Shown in pieces: positions 10,931 through 21,708 of a DNA stretch of 64,000 bases (position 1 is its first letter; each line of letters opens with the position of its first letter). Origin of the DNA: Prorocentrum cordatum (lineage: Eukaryota; Sar; Dinophyceae; Prorocentrales; Prorocentraceae); assembly GCA_963575745.1 (NCBI GenBank), contig CAUYUJ010015732.1, positions 242,501-306,500 of the forward strand. Reading direction: 5' to 3'. The notes beneath the pieces were generated by a model. It was given only the letters and a program-made list of their open reading frames with translations. It ran no database searches and was not told where the DNA came from. Both the position numbers and the translations under genes were made by a program.

Positions 10931-10942
10931 ACAACAACAATC
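10776..10942. repeat. CAA/CAC microsatellite
   Basis: Imperfect (CAA)n with CAC and CAG interruptions, giving poly-Gln, poly-Asn and poly-Thr frames. Confidence 0.9.
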
Positions 10943-10949
10943 ATTTTAC

Positions 10950-12780
10950 CCGAACGCTCAGTGTTCTCCCCAGTGCCAGGGTTTTCTTGCGACACCAGCC
11001 AATACCCCCACTTCGTGGGGGGGCCGTTCAAGCTCTACCAAATATCCAAACGACTCTTCGAGACAACCCACACCCAGCTTCCCGCCCTATGACGTTGGGA
11101 CACTTCACTTCGTGGCGTGCGGACGACCCTGGCTACTACACTGGCGTGGGGTACACACCCACAGAGGTTGATCACATCTGTTACATATGATGTGGTACAC
11201 GGTACACGTGAGATGGTACGCAGTGCCAAGATAGTTGGTCACATTTTTGGGGCAAATTCGTGGGGATGCGATTACAGAAGTACATGTGTTTTACACTGAT
11301 GTTATACAGTCCCAAGGATGACGCATGCATTGCTCATAGACTCATGGCGCTATGATCCTAACTCTCAGTGCCCAACGCGCGCGTGCACAGCCAGACGGAG
11401 GGAGAGAAACACATGTATACAAGGTTCGTGACATACTCACGGTCCACCATGTTGTAAACGATCGCATGCACGGTAAGTTCTGAAATTATACGTATGTACA
11501 AGCAGACATGCGAGGGAGAAAGGGAGATGGCCATCGACAGTTCCAATACGGCTCCAAGGCGGAAGAGGGGGAGGAGGAGCAGGACAAGGAGGAAAGGAGA
11601 GAAGCGAGAAAGGAAGAACGCAGACGGCGCGGCTCTGGACTCAAAGGGGTGCCATACTTTCTCCTGCTTTCGCAAACAGGTCCAGTCACACGTAGGGGTA
11701 TACTCAACCGAATGGTCTTCGCATCCAGAAGCATACTAAAGGCGCGACGCATCGTCGTCTGCGATGGCGCGGAGCGGGCGCGTGGGTGCCCGGCTGCCTG
11801 GCTGATACACGTGCGGGCCCGGCTGCCTGGCTGATACACGTGGGTCCCAGATGCCCAATGCGGTGCTCCCTTGGGACCATCTTGGGCGCCTCTTTGGGCC
11901 TCATGGACGCCTCTTGGGGCCATCTTGCGCGCCGGTTGGGGCCATCTTGGGTTTTAAAGATTCATCAAGAGACCGCGAATGGATTTCGAGATTTTTCGGA
12001 TGAGAAAGTAGTGCGTTTTCATATGTTTTCTGAACATCGCATCTTGAAAATATTGAAAACCCATTGTGTTTGGCAGGATTTCGACATGCGCGCGCGGCGG
12101 CCGCGCGCATGTGCACTTCGTCTCGTTTTTTGCAAGGGATGGTGGCCCTCGCAGGCGCGCAACCGTTGTTGGAGAAGTTCAAAGCACCTGAAGAAGTAGC
12201 ACGCAAAGACCTTTTTGACAGAAATGTTTAAAAAGTGGTGTGTTTCCTATGAATATCCAGAAGCGCGCGGAAGACATTTTGGACATTTTTTCTACAACCA
12301 TTCCTGGTTTTTGATGTTTTTATGTTAAAATCGCTACGAAACCTAAGGTTTTGGAAGGATTTCGTCTTGCGAGCGCGAATGTCCACTTTACCTATTTTTT
12401 GCAAGGGATTCTTGAAATTTGATCAACTAAGAACAAGAATTTTCATTTTCTATTGTTTTTTGCAAGGGAAAACGAGCGTCAACAAAAAACCGGATCCGGG
12501 GGTAATCCACTTTTCTGAAGCTTTCGCAGAAAAATGATGAAAATGTAGCTGCGGCCTAGGTTTTGGGCGGGGGGCGTGCACCAGGGGGTCCAACAATAAT
12601 AATTCTTTAGAAGTAATAGTGTTCAACTGCTTCCTCTTGCGACTTCCTCACAGTTTACTCAGAATTCGCACTGTCGCTCGATGCCTAGCTGCAATTTGCT
12701 CAGGAATTGCATTTTCGCCTGGCGGATGCTCGGATTTATTGAGAAGGCTTACGCCATTCCGCCGACCCCCAGAAAAGGCG
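10950..12780. other. No recognised gene; fragments of degenerate repeats
   Basis: 11870-11955 is a short CATCTTGGGCG 11-bp tract. Between 12060 and 12480 the phrase 'ttttttgcaaggga' recurs near 12127, 12391 and 12455, indicating a decayed dispersed repeat; similar wording occurs around 39840-40010. Otherwise featureless. Confidence 0.4.
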
Positions 12781-12784
12781 GGGA

Positions 12785-13310
12785 GTCCACGGTTGAGGCG
12801 TCGTGGGCTTCTTGGCACAACGGGGACTCTTGTGGGCGTCTGGGGAGCTGTTTGGGGGTCTGGCGGAGCCTCCTCGAGGCAGTTTTGAAGCGTCTTGGGG
12901 CCTCATTTGGGCCTCTTGGGGGCCTCTTGGGGTTTACAGGGGGGTCTTTTTTGAGCCGCTCGGGGGCTTCTTGGGGTCTTCGGGGGGCCTCTTAAGGGGA
13001 GAGATAATTGGGATGTTCGGTTCGTGTTCTCCCTCTTTCCCTCTCTTGGGACGATCTTCGGCCGTCTTGGGCTCCTCTTTGGGCCGTCTTGGAACCCTGT
13101 GGAACCGCCTTGGACGTCGGAAATTCGAGAAGACGATAACCCCAGAAACAATGAAAAGCCGAAGGGAAGCCGTTGTTGTTTGCCAATCGGGGCCCTTTTG
13201 GTAAGGTTTTTGGAGCGTCTCGAAGGCGTCTTGGAGCCATCGTAAGCGCCTTGCGCCAATCTTTGGGCGATTCGGGACCGTTTTGGAACTTCTCTGAGGC
13301 CACATAAGGG
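12785..13310. repeat. 11-bp tandem array, CTTGGGGCCTC type
   Basis: Degenerate units such as 'cttggggcctc', 'tttgggcctct', 'tgggggcctct', with erosion around 13010-13200. Confidence 0.65.
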
Positions 13311-13687
13311 AAATTTAGACGCTCCAGAGTCTCCCGGGGTGCGCCGGCGAGCCCGGATACCCCGTCCTTCCCTTAGATGAGATTCGGAACCCTGGGGGGG
13401 GGGATAGTGAATCATTTCACACTGCAGAGAGTATGCGCCGTCAACAGAGTGCTTTTGCATGCGACGCGGTGTTTGATTGCAAGGGTTCTTGCTCGGGATC
13501 TTGTGTGATTTGGACGCCATCAATTCGTGACTTTTCCGTAGGCCCTTTTGTTCGAGCTGCGTTGGAGGAGACGAGCCCCAATATACGTTTTCCCCACGCT
13601 TCCGCGTAACTTCCACCATGGTAGCGGAGAGCGTGGGGTGAACTACGCAGATCAGATCCACGGGAAGACTGAGGACGTGCGCTGTCC

Positions 13688-14394
13688 ATGGCAGCGGCGC
13701 CCAGAGAGCAGCTGGTGGATTGCAGAGGCGACATCAAGCTGCCAGAGTTCAGTGGCAGAGGTGGGGACTGGCCCAGCTGGTCTATCAAAGCGCATGCGTT
13801 CTTCGCGCTGATGGGCTGGGATGACCTCATCGACAACGTTGAGGCCCAGCCAGCGCTCGCGGTGGACAACGTCGGCATGGGCGAGCGCGCGGCAGCGACG
13901 AGCAAGCTGCTGCATGCCATGCTGATCACGAAGACCCAGCGCGAGGCGCTGGCGATGGTCACGCTCGCAGGCAGGCACGAGGGTTTCGTTCCCTGGCTAG
14001 CAATCAAGAGCGAGTATGAGCCTGGGGTGGGCAACAGGTTCGCCGCCATGCTCAGCGGCCTGCTCAATCTAGGTGGAACGACCAGAAACCGTTCACCGAC
14101 CAGCTCGTTGACTGGGACAACGACGTTGCGAGGTACGTCACTCAGGCGGGGAAGGACTTTTCGGCGATGAGTTTCGCATCGCCGCGCTGCTCGCCCATCG
14201 CCCCGAGCCGTGTATGACCGTGCGACGCAGCGCTCCGACGGCCGCCGAGGTCTCGCACATGGCGGTGAGAACCCACCTGAGAGAAGTGATGGCGTCTGGA
14301 CAGGTCTTCGCAGCTAGCGGCGCGGTGGGCCACGGCGCGGCGCCGATGGGGATCGGTGCGATCTCGGGCCATGCCCTGCCGCGACAGCCTTGAC
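13688..14394 (+). pseudogene. copia gag, capsid-like region
   Basis: It starts at ATG 13688 (MAAAPREQLVDCRG). The opening 'LPEFSGRGGDWPSWSIKAHA' resembles the gag polyprotein of copia elements (capsid of the virus-like particle). After about residue 125 the frame moves; the next frame gives 'FTDQLVDWDNDVARYVTQAG', then a third gives 'FRIAALLAHRPEPCMTV' and 'EVSHMAVRTHLREVM'. Two small indels (about 14065 and 14160) thus break gag. The ATG is chosen because the first gag motif follows about 20 residues later. Confidence 0.75.
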
Positions 14395-14396
14395 CT

Positions 14397-14760
14397 ATGC
14401 GCGAGGGCGATAAGTCGGGCGGTGGCAAGGGCGACGAGACGGGCGGCAAAGGCGACAAGGGCGGCAAGGGCATTAAGAAAGGAGTCAAGAATGACAAGCT
14501 CAAGGGCAGCACCCCCGCCAACTTCGAGGGAAGCTGCAACTGGTGCCAGAAGCAGGGGCACAATGAGAAGGACTGCTGGCACAAGGCGGCAGGTGGGCCT
14601 CGGGTGCCGTCGGCAGCGCCCCCGAAGGCGACCGCAGCCCAGCGGGCCCCTGCAGGCGCTGAGGGCCAGAGGGCCGTGAGCGCGGCGGCCGCGGGCTCCG
14701 GCGGGGACGAGGTCGGCTGGGTCTTCGGGCCCAGGAGCTCGGTCGGAGGCTGCCGCAGGG
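14397..14760 (+). pseudogene. copia nucleocapsid region with CCHC zinc knuckle
   Basis: A Lys/Gly-rich basic stretch precedes CNWCQKQGHNEKDC, a perfect C-X2-C-X4-H-X4-C knuckle at 14535-14576. This is the RNA-binding nucleocapsid part of gag. A Pro/Ala-rich linker leads to the protease in the same frame. Confidence 0.85.
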
Positions 14761-15450
14761 AGGAGCGCAGAGGGCCCATCCTCGCAGACAGCGGAAGCGA
14801 CGAGCACCTCTGCGGCCAAGCGTTCGGATCGCAGCATCCGACAGTTCAGGAGGGCCCCACGGCGCCCAAGCTCACCGCAGTGAGCGGCCAGAGGCTTGGT
14901 ACCGATGGGGCTCCGTGGGATCCCGATGGTCGTAGGTGGCGAGAAGGGTCGCCAGCCATGCTTGGGGAACCTCAGAGTGAGCCGCGACCTCGCCCCTCAG
15001 GACGCGGCGCTCAGCCTCGGGAAGCTGGCGCACAAGCAGTTCAGGTTTGTCCTTGAGGGGGGCGACCCGCGCGCCGTGAGCGTGCGGACAGGCGAGCGGG
15101 CGGACATGAAGCTAGTTGGCAACGCGTTCCACTTTGCTGCGCAGATCCACGACGCGATGGGCGAAGCCAAGCTCGCAGCCTGCCCCGCCAGGGTCGCCGC
15201 TGCAGGTGCCGCTGGAGCTCCGCGGGGGACGGCGCGACGAGAGGATCTTCCGCCGCGCCCAGAAGCTCGGGGGCCACGTGGGCCCGGCGCCACCAGATGC
15301 AGGAGCTGCGCCACCGAGGGCGCAGGAGGCGGCGGCGCCACCGCAGGCGCGGGGGGCGGCGGCGCCTGCGCAGGGCTAGGAGGCACTTGCGGCGGCGCAG
15401 CCGCCTGGGCGGTCCCACCTCGAGGGGCTCGGGCCGAGCTCGGGGATCGA
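14761..15450 (+). pseudogene. copia aspartic protease region
   Basis: 'ILADSGSDEHLCGQAF' carries the DSG active-site triad (GAC at 14787). The frame shifts near 14905 and the other frame supplies 'VSRDLAPQDAALSLGKLAHK', the C-terminal lobe pattern (S.GKL) of these proteases. The following 150 codons are Ala/Pro/Gly-rich linker (15180-15450). In an active element this enzyme matures the polyprotein. Confidence 0.75.
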
Positions 15451-15454
15451 CGCC

Positions 15455-16512
15455 ATGCAGAGGCGCCTCAAGGAAATCTACGCCCCGTACTACGGGAGCG
15501 GGGCTCCGCTCGTCGAGTACGAGGGCAGACGCAAGGTGAGGGCGGCGACGGATGACTACCGCGAGCTAAGGCGCGAGGAGACGGGGCGCCAGGCGGAGAC
15601 GGGGCGAGTGCTGGAGCCGACCGCGTTCCATGACGTCCGCGAGCCGACGCCAGAGGAGAGACGGCGCCACGAGGAGAACCAGCACTGCCCACCGCGGCGC
15701 TGGTGCGAGCGCCGCCAGATGGGGCGGGGACGTGACAGGCCCCACGAGCTGCTAGACGCGGAGGTGGAGCGCCTCCCCGCGATCGGGCCTGACCTGGCGT
15801 TCTTGATGGGCGAGGCGGCCGACGGCGCGGAGACGGGCCCCCGCGCCGAGGACGGCCAGCGACAGGACGAGGAGGTGGTACTAGTGGTCGCGGGTGCCGA
15901 CGCGGGTGCCATGAGGAGTGCCCCGGATCTTGACCGACGCGCTGACCCCTGCACGGTGGCAGCCGCGGTGGCGTTCATCAAGAGCCTTTTCCATCATAAC
16001 GTTATCTTAAGGCCGGGCCACGAGGATGTCACGATGAACCTGGCCAGCAAGATCGAGGCAGAGCTGCCCATCCGTGTGGTCGTGAGACCTGCCCCCGCGT
16101 TCAGCTGCCAGTCGGCCCCCCCCGAGAACGCCAGCGGCATCATTCAGGCGTAGTTCCGTGCGAGCAGGAGCGCGCTGGGGGCACGACTGGGGGCCAGGGT
16201 CCGTCCAGGCACGGCCATGCACAAGTGGTTGCAGCGCCGCGCGGGCTGGGCGTGCGCCAACCTGAGGATCAAGGCGATCGGTCGCATCGCACATGAGGAC
16301 CTCGACCGCCGCGCTTGCACGGCCTACCTAGAGGCAAGAATCGCGGGGCGAGAGGCAAGGTGCACCGCGGGGGTGACATGGGCTTCGCGAGGACCGTCTG
16401 GCTAGGGAAGAGTTACGACGCCGACGAGCACATGTGCGCCCTCGAGACGGGTGAGCTAGTGACGACGAGGACCGTCAAGAGGCTGCCCGAGGAGCGGAGG
16501 TTCAATCGCACA
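15455..16512 (+). pseudogene. copia integrase region
   Basis: Starts at ATG 15455. 'RRRHEENQHCPPRRWCERRQ' followed by MGRGRDRPH matches the gag-pre-integrase zinc region (H..H..WC..C), but the last Cys is Arg. 'LPAIGPDLAFLM' holds the position of the first catalytic Asp. Around 16000-16025 'NVILRPGHEDVTMNL' stands where the second Asp (usually in a SD.E context) is expected and does not preserve it. 'PPENASGIIQA' then ends at an in-frame TAG (16151). Beyond the stop, 'WLGKSYDADEHMCALETGE' and 'VKRLPEERRFN' are the usual link between integrase and RT. Integrase would insert the cDNA; this copy could not. Confidence 0.75.
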
Positions 16513-16949
16513 GCCGTGGCGGCGATCACGCACGTGCCATGGCAGCGCCGAGGGCAGGGCACGGTCTCGCGCGGGATCGAGCCGATCGTTGCGCCCCCTG
16601 CCACTGCGGACGCCGATCTGGCGACGCAAGAGGCAACTGAGGCACGGCCAGGCCCGAACGCCGCAGCCCAGTCCAGCGCGGCCGCCCATGCATGGCGGCG
16701 GGCCAGCAGCCCAGACGGGCGCGCCCATGGCGGCGCCCTCGGCCGACGCGGCAGGCGGCGCCGAGGCTCCTGCTGGGGGCAGGCAGGCGGGGCCAGCGAC
16801 GCAGACGTCGGCTGCGGGAGGCGCTGGGGGCGACATCTCCATGGCGCCGCGGGCTGCAGCGCCAGCGAGCGTGGCTCCGCAGTCGCCCCTCATGGGTAGT
16901 TCGCCGAAGCGACCTGCGGAGGAGGGTGGCAACAGTGACACCCGTGCGA

Positions 16950-18150
16950 GGTCCCGAGTCAGCGGAGTAGCAGCTGGGCACTGTGATGACGTTCGGCCTG
17001 ACTTCCTGCAGATCCTCAGGGGCGTGGATGTCCCAGATCCCCATGATGCGTCGGACTCGCAGTTGATCGAGGCTTCCTCCCGACGGGCCCTCGACTGCCT
17101 GAAGCAGAACCGGGTGGGCAAGCTCGTCAAGCCGAGCGAGGCCGTCGGCAAGAGGATCAGCGCCCGCTGGGTCCATGTCTACAAGTGGGGCGCGAACCTC
17201 GGGTGCAGGATCGCTAAGTCAAGGTGCGTCGCGCGAGAGTTCAAGTGGCAGGAGTGCCGCGACGGCCTTTTCACGCCAGGAAGCAGCATGGCCGACAGCC
17301 GAGTGGGACTACGTGGCTCTGAATCACGGATGGCCCACTTCCACTGTTGACGCGGAGGGCGCGTGCTACCATGTTCCCGAGGAGGAGGGCGCGCGGGTCG
17401 AGTGTCCACCTGAGGTCCTGGAAGAGTGCCGCGCGAAGGGCGACGCCGAGGACTGCGCGTGGCAGCTTGCGAGGCAGTTGCCGGGGCGGCGTGCTGGAGG
17501 GAAGCGCCGGGTCGAGTTCGCCGCGGAGCAGCTCATGGCCAGGGGCTTCCAGCGGTCACCGACCGCGCCCCAGTCCTTCTGGCACGCCGAGCCCCCATGT
17601 CTGTTGGAGCTGCACATGGGCGACATGCACGGCACAGCGCCTGGAGTTGCAGGGCCCGGCGTCGTGCTGGACCTAGGCCGTGGCATCGAGGTGAAGCGGT
17701 CGAGTCAGGCCTGCAGGGCGACGGTGCCGAGTGCGAGTCTCTCACGGGGCGGCGCGCGCGGGAGGCCGAGGCCACCTGCGCCCAGCCCAGCGAGAAGTAC
17801 CTCGCGAAGGCGCTGGAGGCGCTCGGCCTTGAGGAGGCCAACCCGTGCGCCACCCCGGGGGTGGAGGCGCGCAGAACAGGCGTGGATGACGCGACCGACT
17901 TCAGCCCAGACGAGACTAGGCTGTTCAGGGGCGTGACCATGTGCCTGCTGTTCTACTTGCACGACCGCGAGGATGCCCAGTTCGACATCAATTACCTGAC
18001 CTCGTGCATCTCATCGCCCCGTGAGGCGGGCATGCGAGCCCTCAGGAGGCTGGCAAGGTACCTGAAGGGCACGAGGGAACTGGGCGCGAGGATGGCCAAG
18101 CCCACCACGCCGCAGGACATCGTCGACCTGGCCGCGTGGGCAGAGTCCGA
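16950..18150 (+). pseudogene. copia reverse transcriptase
   Basis: Three frames carry the RT. 'GKRISARWVHVYKWGANLG' and 'SRCVAREFKW' are the opening block. After a shift near 17285 come 'TSTVDAEGACYHVPEEE' (motif A, Asp kept) and 'LELHMGDMHGTAP'. The latter is the catalytic motif C, normally with two adjacent Asp residues; here codons at 17616-17624 read Met-Gly-Asp, so the first Asp is lost. The connection domain follows in a third frame: 'YLAKALEALGLEEANPCATP', 'YLHDREDAQFDINYLT', 'ALRRLARYLKGTRELG'. Domain order and spacing are otherwise normal for copia. Confidence 0.85.
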
Positions 18151-18600
18151 CTGGGCAGGCGACGCGAAGCGCGAAGGAGAGGAAGAGCCAGACCAGCGTG
18201 CACCTCACCGCGCGTGGGTGTCCGATGCTCGGGGTCAGCTGCCGTCAAGACGTGCAGTCCCTGAGCAGCTGCGAAGCCGAGTGGCACGCTGGAGCTCGAG
18301 GTCTCAGCGAGGGACTTGGGCTGAAGGCACTCTTCACGTTCATGGGCATCACTGTGCGCATGAACTGGCGATGCGACAGCTCGAGTGTTAGAGCGCTGGC
18401 GAGGCGCCAGAGCACTGGGCGGAGCAGGCACCTTGCTACCGAGACGCTCTGGATCCAGCAGTTGGTGGCCAAGAGGGCCATCACCATCGAGCCTGTGGGC
18501 GGCGAGAACAACCTGGCTGATCTTGGCACAAGGGCGTTGCCGAGGGCACGCCTCGAGCGGCTCCGCGAGAGCTGCGGGTTGAAGGAGGTGCCCGTGCCAG
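18100..18600 (+). pseudogene. copia RNase H domain
   Basis: Degrades the RNA strand of the cDNA hybrid. The four acidic positions are visible: Asp in 'AESDWAGD', then after a frame change near 18200 Glu in 'LSSCEAEWHAGARGL', Asp in 'NWRCDSSSVRALA' and Asp in 'NNLADLGTRALP'. 'GRSRHLATETLWIQQLV' lies between the last two, as in Ty1/copia enzymes. This is the best-preserved part of the element. Confidence 0.88.
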
Positions 18601-18699
18601 GGGCCTCGAGGTTTGCTGGGGTCGGGGCCGCGCCGACCGACTTCCAGGCCCAGTGCTGCTTGCAGTGGCCGCGTCGCCCCCCACTGCGGCGCAGGGGGG

Positions 18700-19079
18700 C
18701 TCGACCGAGTGCGCTGACTCCAGCGACCATGCTGGGAGTCGCGACTGAGGGCTACTATTTGAGCCTGACCGTGCTAATGGCTGGCGTGAGCCTAGGACTC
18801 CTGCTCGCTTTGCTGGGGCTTTCCTTGGTTTGCTGGTTCTGTCCGCGTGCGAGGCCGAGCTGGTGCCGCGCGGGCGCCCTGCCGCGCGGCGGCGACGGCG
18901 GGGGGTCACCTCGTGCTCCGATCGAGGGGTTGAGTGAGCCAGCAGCGAAGATCACGTGTGAGAAGGGCGACCGCAGAAGGACGGTTGCCACCCAGATCCA
19001 GGTCAAGTATACCTGGTGGACGACTGGCCCCCGTTTCCAGCCATTGGGACCGCGAGAACAGTGGGCGTGGTCCGAGTAG
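18700..19079 (+). pseudogene. Hydrophobic C-terminal extension of the copia polyprotein
   Basis: The RNase H frame continues without a stop for about 150 codons. It contains a 27-30 residue hydrophobic segment starting 'YYLSLTVLMAGVSLGLLLAL' (about 18753-18845), then a Cys/Arg/Gly-rich stretch, then 'TVATQIQVKYTWWTTGPRF', ending at TAG 19077-19079. One membrane-spanning helix is predicted by eye. It is not part of the standard copia set. It may be a lineage-specific tail or a read-through into the 3' non-coding part. Confidence 0.55.
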
Positions 19080-19201
19080 GGCTTTGAGCTGTGTGCTGTT
19101 TCGGTGCGCTGCAGGCGCGATCCTTGACCCCCGTGACTTTGCGCCGAGGCACTGCGGTTTTAATCCCGCCAGCCCTCTGTGCTTAGGTGGTGTAGCGCGC
19201 A

Positions 19202-21430
19202 TTTTTCCCAACCATCCTGTGGTGTTGGGTCCTCGTTTTGAAGAGACGGTGCCCGCGTCCTCTCCTCTCCTCTCCTCCTCTTCCCCCTCCTCCCTCCTCC
19301 CCCTCCTTGCCTCTGCTCTCGGCACACCTCTCACGCGTTTCGTAGCCCATAGGAGCTCCACCGAAGAGCCCCAGTTGGGTGTCCACATGCGTTTCCCCCA
19401 CCCAGGGCAGCGTTTCGTAGCCCCAGAGGGAGCTCCACCGAAGGCCCCAGTGGGGGTGTCCACATGCGGTTCCCCCACCCAGGGCAGCGTTTCGTAGCCC
19501 CAGAGGGAGCTCCACCGAAGGCCCCAGTGGGGGTGTCCACCTGCGGTTCCCCCAGCCCCCCCACCAGCGCTTAATAAGAGGGGCCCACCAAGTCAGAACC
19601 CAGCCCAAGACCAGGGCAGCGTTTCGTGGCCCATAGGGGAGCTCCACCGAAGGCCCCACCCCCCCCCCCAGTGGGGGTGTCCACAAATGCGGTTCCCCCA
19701 CCCAGGGCAGCGTTTCCACGGGGGGGGTGGCCCCTATAGGGAGTCTCCACCGAAAGGCCCCAGTGGGGGTGTCCACATGCGGTTCCCCAACCCAGGGCAG
19801 CGTTTCGTGGCCCCATAGGGAGCTCCACCGAAGGCCCCAGTGGGGGTGTCCACATGCGGTTCCCCCACCCAGGGCAGCGTTTCGTGGCCCCATAGGGAGC
19901 TCCACCGAAGGCCCCAGTGGGGGTGTCCACATGCGGTTCCCCACCCAGGGCAGCGTTTCGTAGCCCCATAGGGAGCTCCACCGAAGGCCCCAGTGGGGCT
20001 GCCCTCATGCGGTTCCCCCACCCAGGGCAGCGTTTCGTAGCCCCAGAGGGAGCTCCACCGAAGGCCCCAGTGGGGGTGTCCACATGCGGTTCCCCCACCA
20101 GGGCAGCGTTTCGTAGCCCCAGAGGGAGCTCCACCGAAGGCCCCAGTGGGGGTGTCCACATGCGGTTCCCCCACCCAGGGCAGCGTTTCGTGGCCCCATA
20201 GGGAGCTCCACCGAAGGCCCCAGTGGGGGTGTCCACATGCGGTTCCCCCACCCAGGGCGGCGTTTCGTAGCCCCATAGGGAGCTCCACCGAAGGCCCCAG
20301 TGGGGGTGTCCACATGCGGTTCCCCCACCCAGGGCAGCGTTTCGTAGCCCCATAGGGAGCTCCACCGAAGGCCCCAGTGGGGGTGTCCACATGCGGTTCC
20401 CCCACGCAGCGTTTCGTAGCCCCAGAGGGAGCTCCACCGAAGGCCCCAGTGGGGGTGTCCACATGCGGTTCCCCCACCCAGGGCAGCGTTTCGTAGCCCC
20501 ATTGGGAGCTCCACCGTAGGCCCCAGTGGGGGTGTCCACATGCGGTTCCCCCACCCATGGCAGCGTTTCGTAGCCCCATAGGGAGCTCCACCGAAGGCCC
20601 CAGTGGGGGTGTCCACATGCGGTTCCCCCACCCAGGGCAGCGTTTTGTAGCCCCATAGGGAGCTCCACCGAAGGCCCCAGTGGGGGTGTCCACATGCGGT
20701 TCCCCCACCCAGGGCAGCGTTTCGTGGCCCCATATAGGGAGCTCCACCGAAGGCCCCAGTGGGGGTGTTTGCATGCGTCTCCCCTACCCAGGGCAGCGTT
20801 TCGTGGCCCCATATAGGGAGCTCCACCGAAGGCCCCACTGGCGCAGTTCGCATGCGGTTCCCCCACCCAGGGCAGCGTTTCGTGGCCCCATAGGGAGCTC
20901 CACCGAAGGCCCCAGTGGGGGTGTTCGCATGCGGTTCCCCACCCAGGGCAGCGCTTCGTAGCCCCATAGGGAGCTCCACCGAAGGCCCCAGTGGGGGTGT
21001 TCGCATGCGGTTCCCCCACCCAGGGCAGCGTTTCGTGGCCCCATAGGGAGCTCCACCGGAGGCCCCAGTGGCTGCCCTCGCATGCGGTTCCCCCACCCAG
21101 GGCAGCGCTTCGTGGCCCCATGGGGAGCTCCACCGAAAGCCCCCGAGGCGCAGGTCGCATGCGCTTCCCCCACCCAGGGCAGCGTTTCGTGGCACCATAG
21201 GGAGCTCCACCGAAGGCCCCAGTGGCGCAGTTCGCATGCGGTTCCCCCACCCAGGGCAGCGTTTCGTAGCCCCATATGGAGCTCCACCGAAGGCCCGCCC
21301 CGGTGGCGCAGTCCGCATGCGGTTTCCCCTATCCAAGGCAGCGCTTCGTGGCCCCATATGGAGCCCCACCGAAAGCGGCAAACACACAAACGCTTTACCC
21401 AACAATTGCTTATGGTTGGGTCTTTCGCCG
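19202..21430 (+). mobile_element. Composite tandem-repeat element, copy B (left palindrome arm)
   Basis: Left end 'tttttcccaaccatcctgtg' with 'ggtgttgggtcctcgttttg', then a CTCTCCTC tract, about 26 units of 77 bp, and right end 'cttatggttgggtctttcgcc' at 21410-21430. Same architecture as copies A and D but with a 77-bp unit and no ATC microsatellite. It starts about 120 bp after the copia frame ends. 19600-19760 contains clustered length variants. Confidence 0.75.
19330..21390. repeat. 77-bp tandem array (copy B)
   Basis: The unit runs from 'gtttcgtagccccataggga' through gctccaccgaaggccccagtg to the next 'cccacccagggcagc', 77 bp. Because 77 is not a multiple of 3 and no frame has a stop, frames of hundreds of codons stay open on the minus strand (559, 466 and 346 codons) as 77-residue super-repeats. 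Confidence 0.92.
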
Positions 21431-21431
21431 T

Positions 21432-21463
<32 letters not shown>

Positions 21464-21708
21464 CCTTCCCTCCCCCCCCTCCCCCCTTCGTTTTTTTGGT
21501 GGTGCTTATTTTTTCCTAATATTCCATTGAATCACTTGTCCCTATTAATGAGCGCCCCCTCCCTCCCCCGGGCGACTGGGGGCCAACCCGAGTCCATGCC
21601 GACGCCCCCCCCGACATCCCTTGTAAACAAACAATACAAAACACACTTCGCATTCAAATTCGGAACATGCGCAGCCAACCCGATGCGGCCCCCCCCGCCA
21701 TCCCTGTC
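21431..21708. other. Spacer of the palindrome with poly-T tract
   Basis: About 280 bp between the facing elements: a 30-nt T run (21434-21463), CT-rich sequence, then mixed sequence with several C runs. It is not itself palindromic and shows no coding content. Confidence 0.6.

Larger units (their letters stand above)
13688..19079 (+). mobile_element. Ty1/copia-like LTR retrotransposon, degenerate internal region
   Basis: Domains occur in copia order: gag, CCHC knuckle, aspartic protease (DSGS), integrase zinc region and core, 'WLGK..DEH' and 'VKRLPEERRF' linker, RT, RNase H, then a hydrophobic C-terminal extension. Frame changes fall near 14065, 14160, 14395, 14905 and 15450, with a stop at 16151 and further shifts near 16310, 17285, 17740 and 18200. 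RT and integrase catalytic residues are altered, so this copy is dead. No matched LTRs, primer-binding site or polypurine tract were recognised at 13300-13687 or after 19080, so its ends are undefined. The 3' flank runs straight into composite element copy B. Confidence 0.88.

Noticed and set aside
13300-19200. LTRs of the copia element
   Set aside because: I compared the 5' and 3' flanks by eye and found no shared sequence of useful length and no TG...CA-bounded repeats.
19571-21405. Minus-strand open frames of 559, 466 and 346 codons
   Set aside because: Same array artefact in palindrome arm B.
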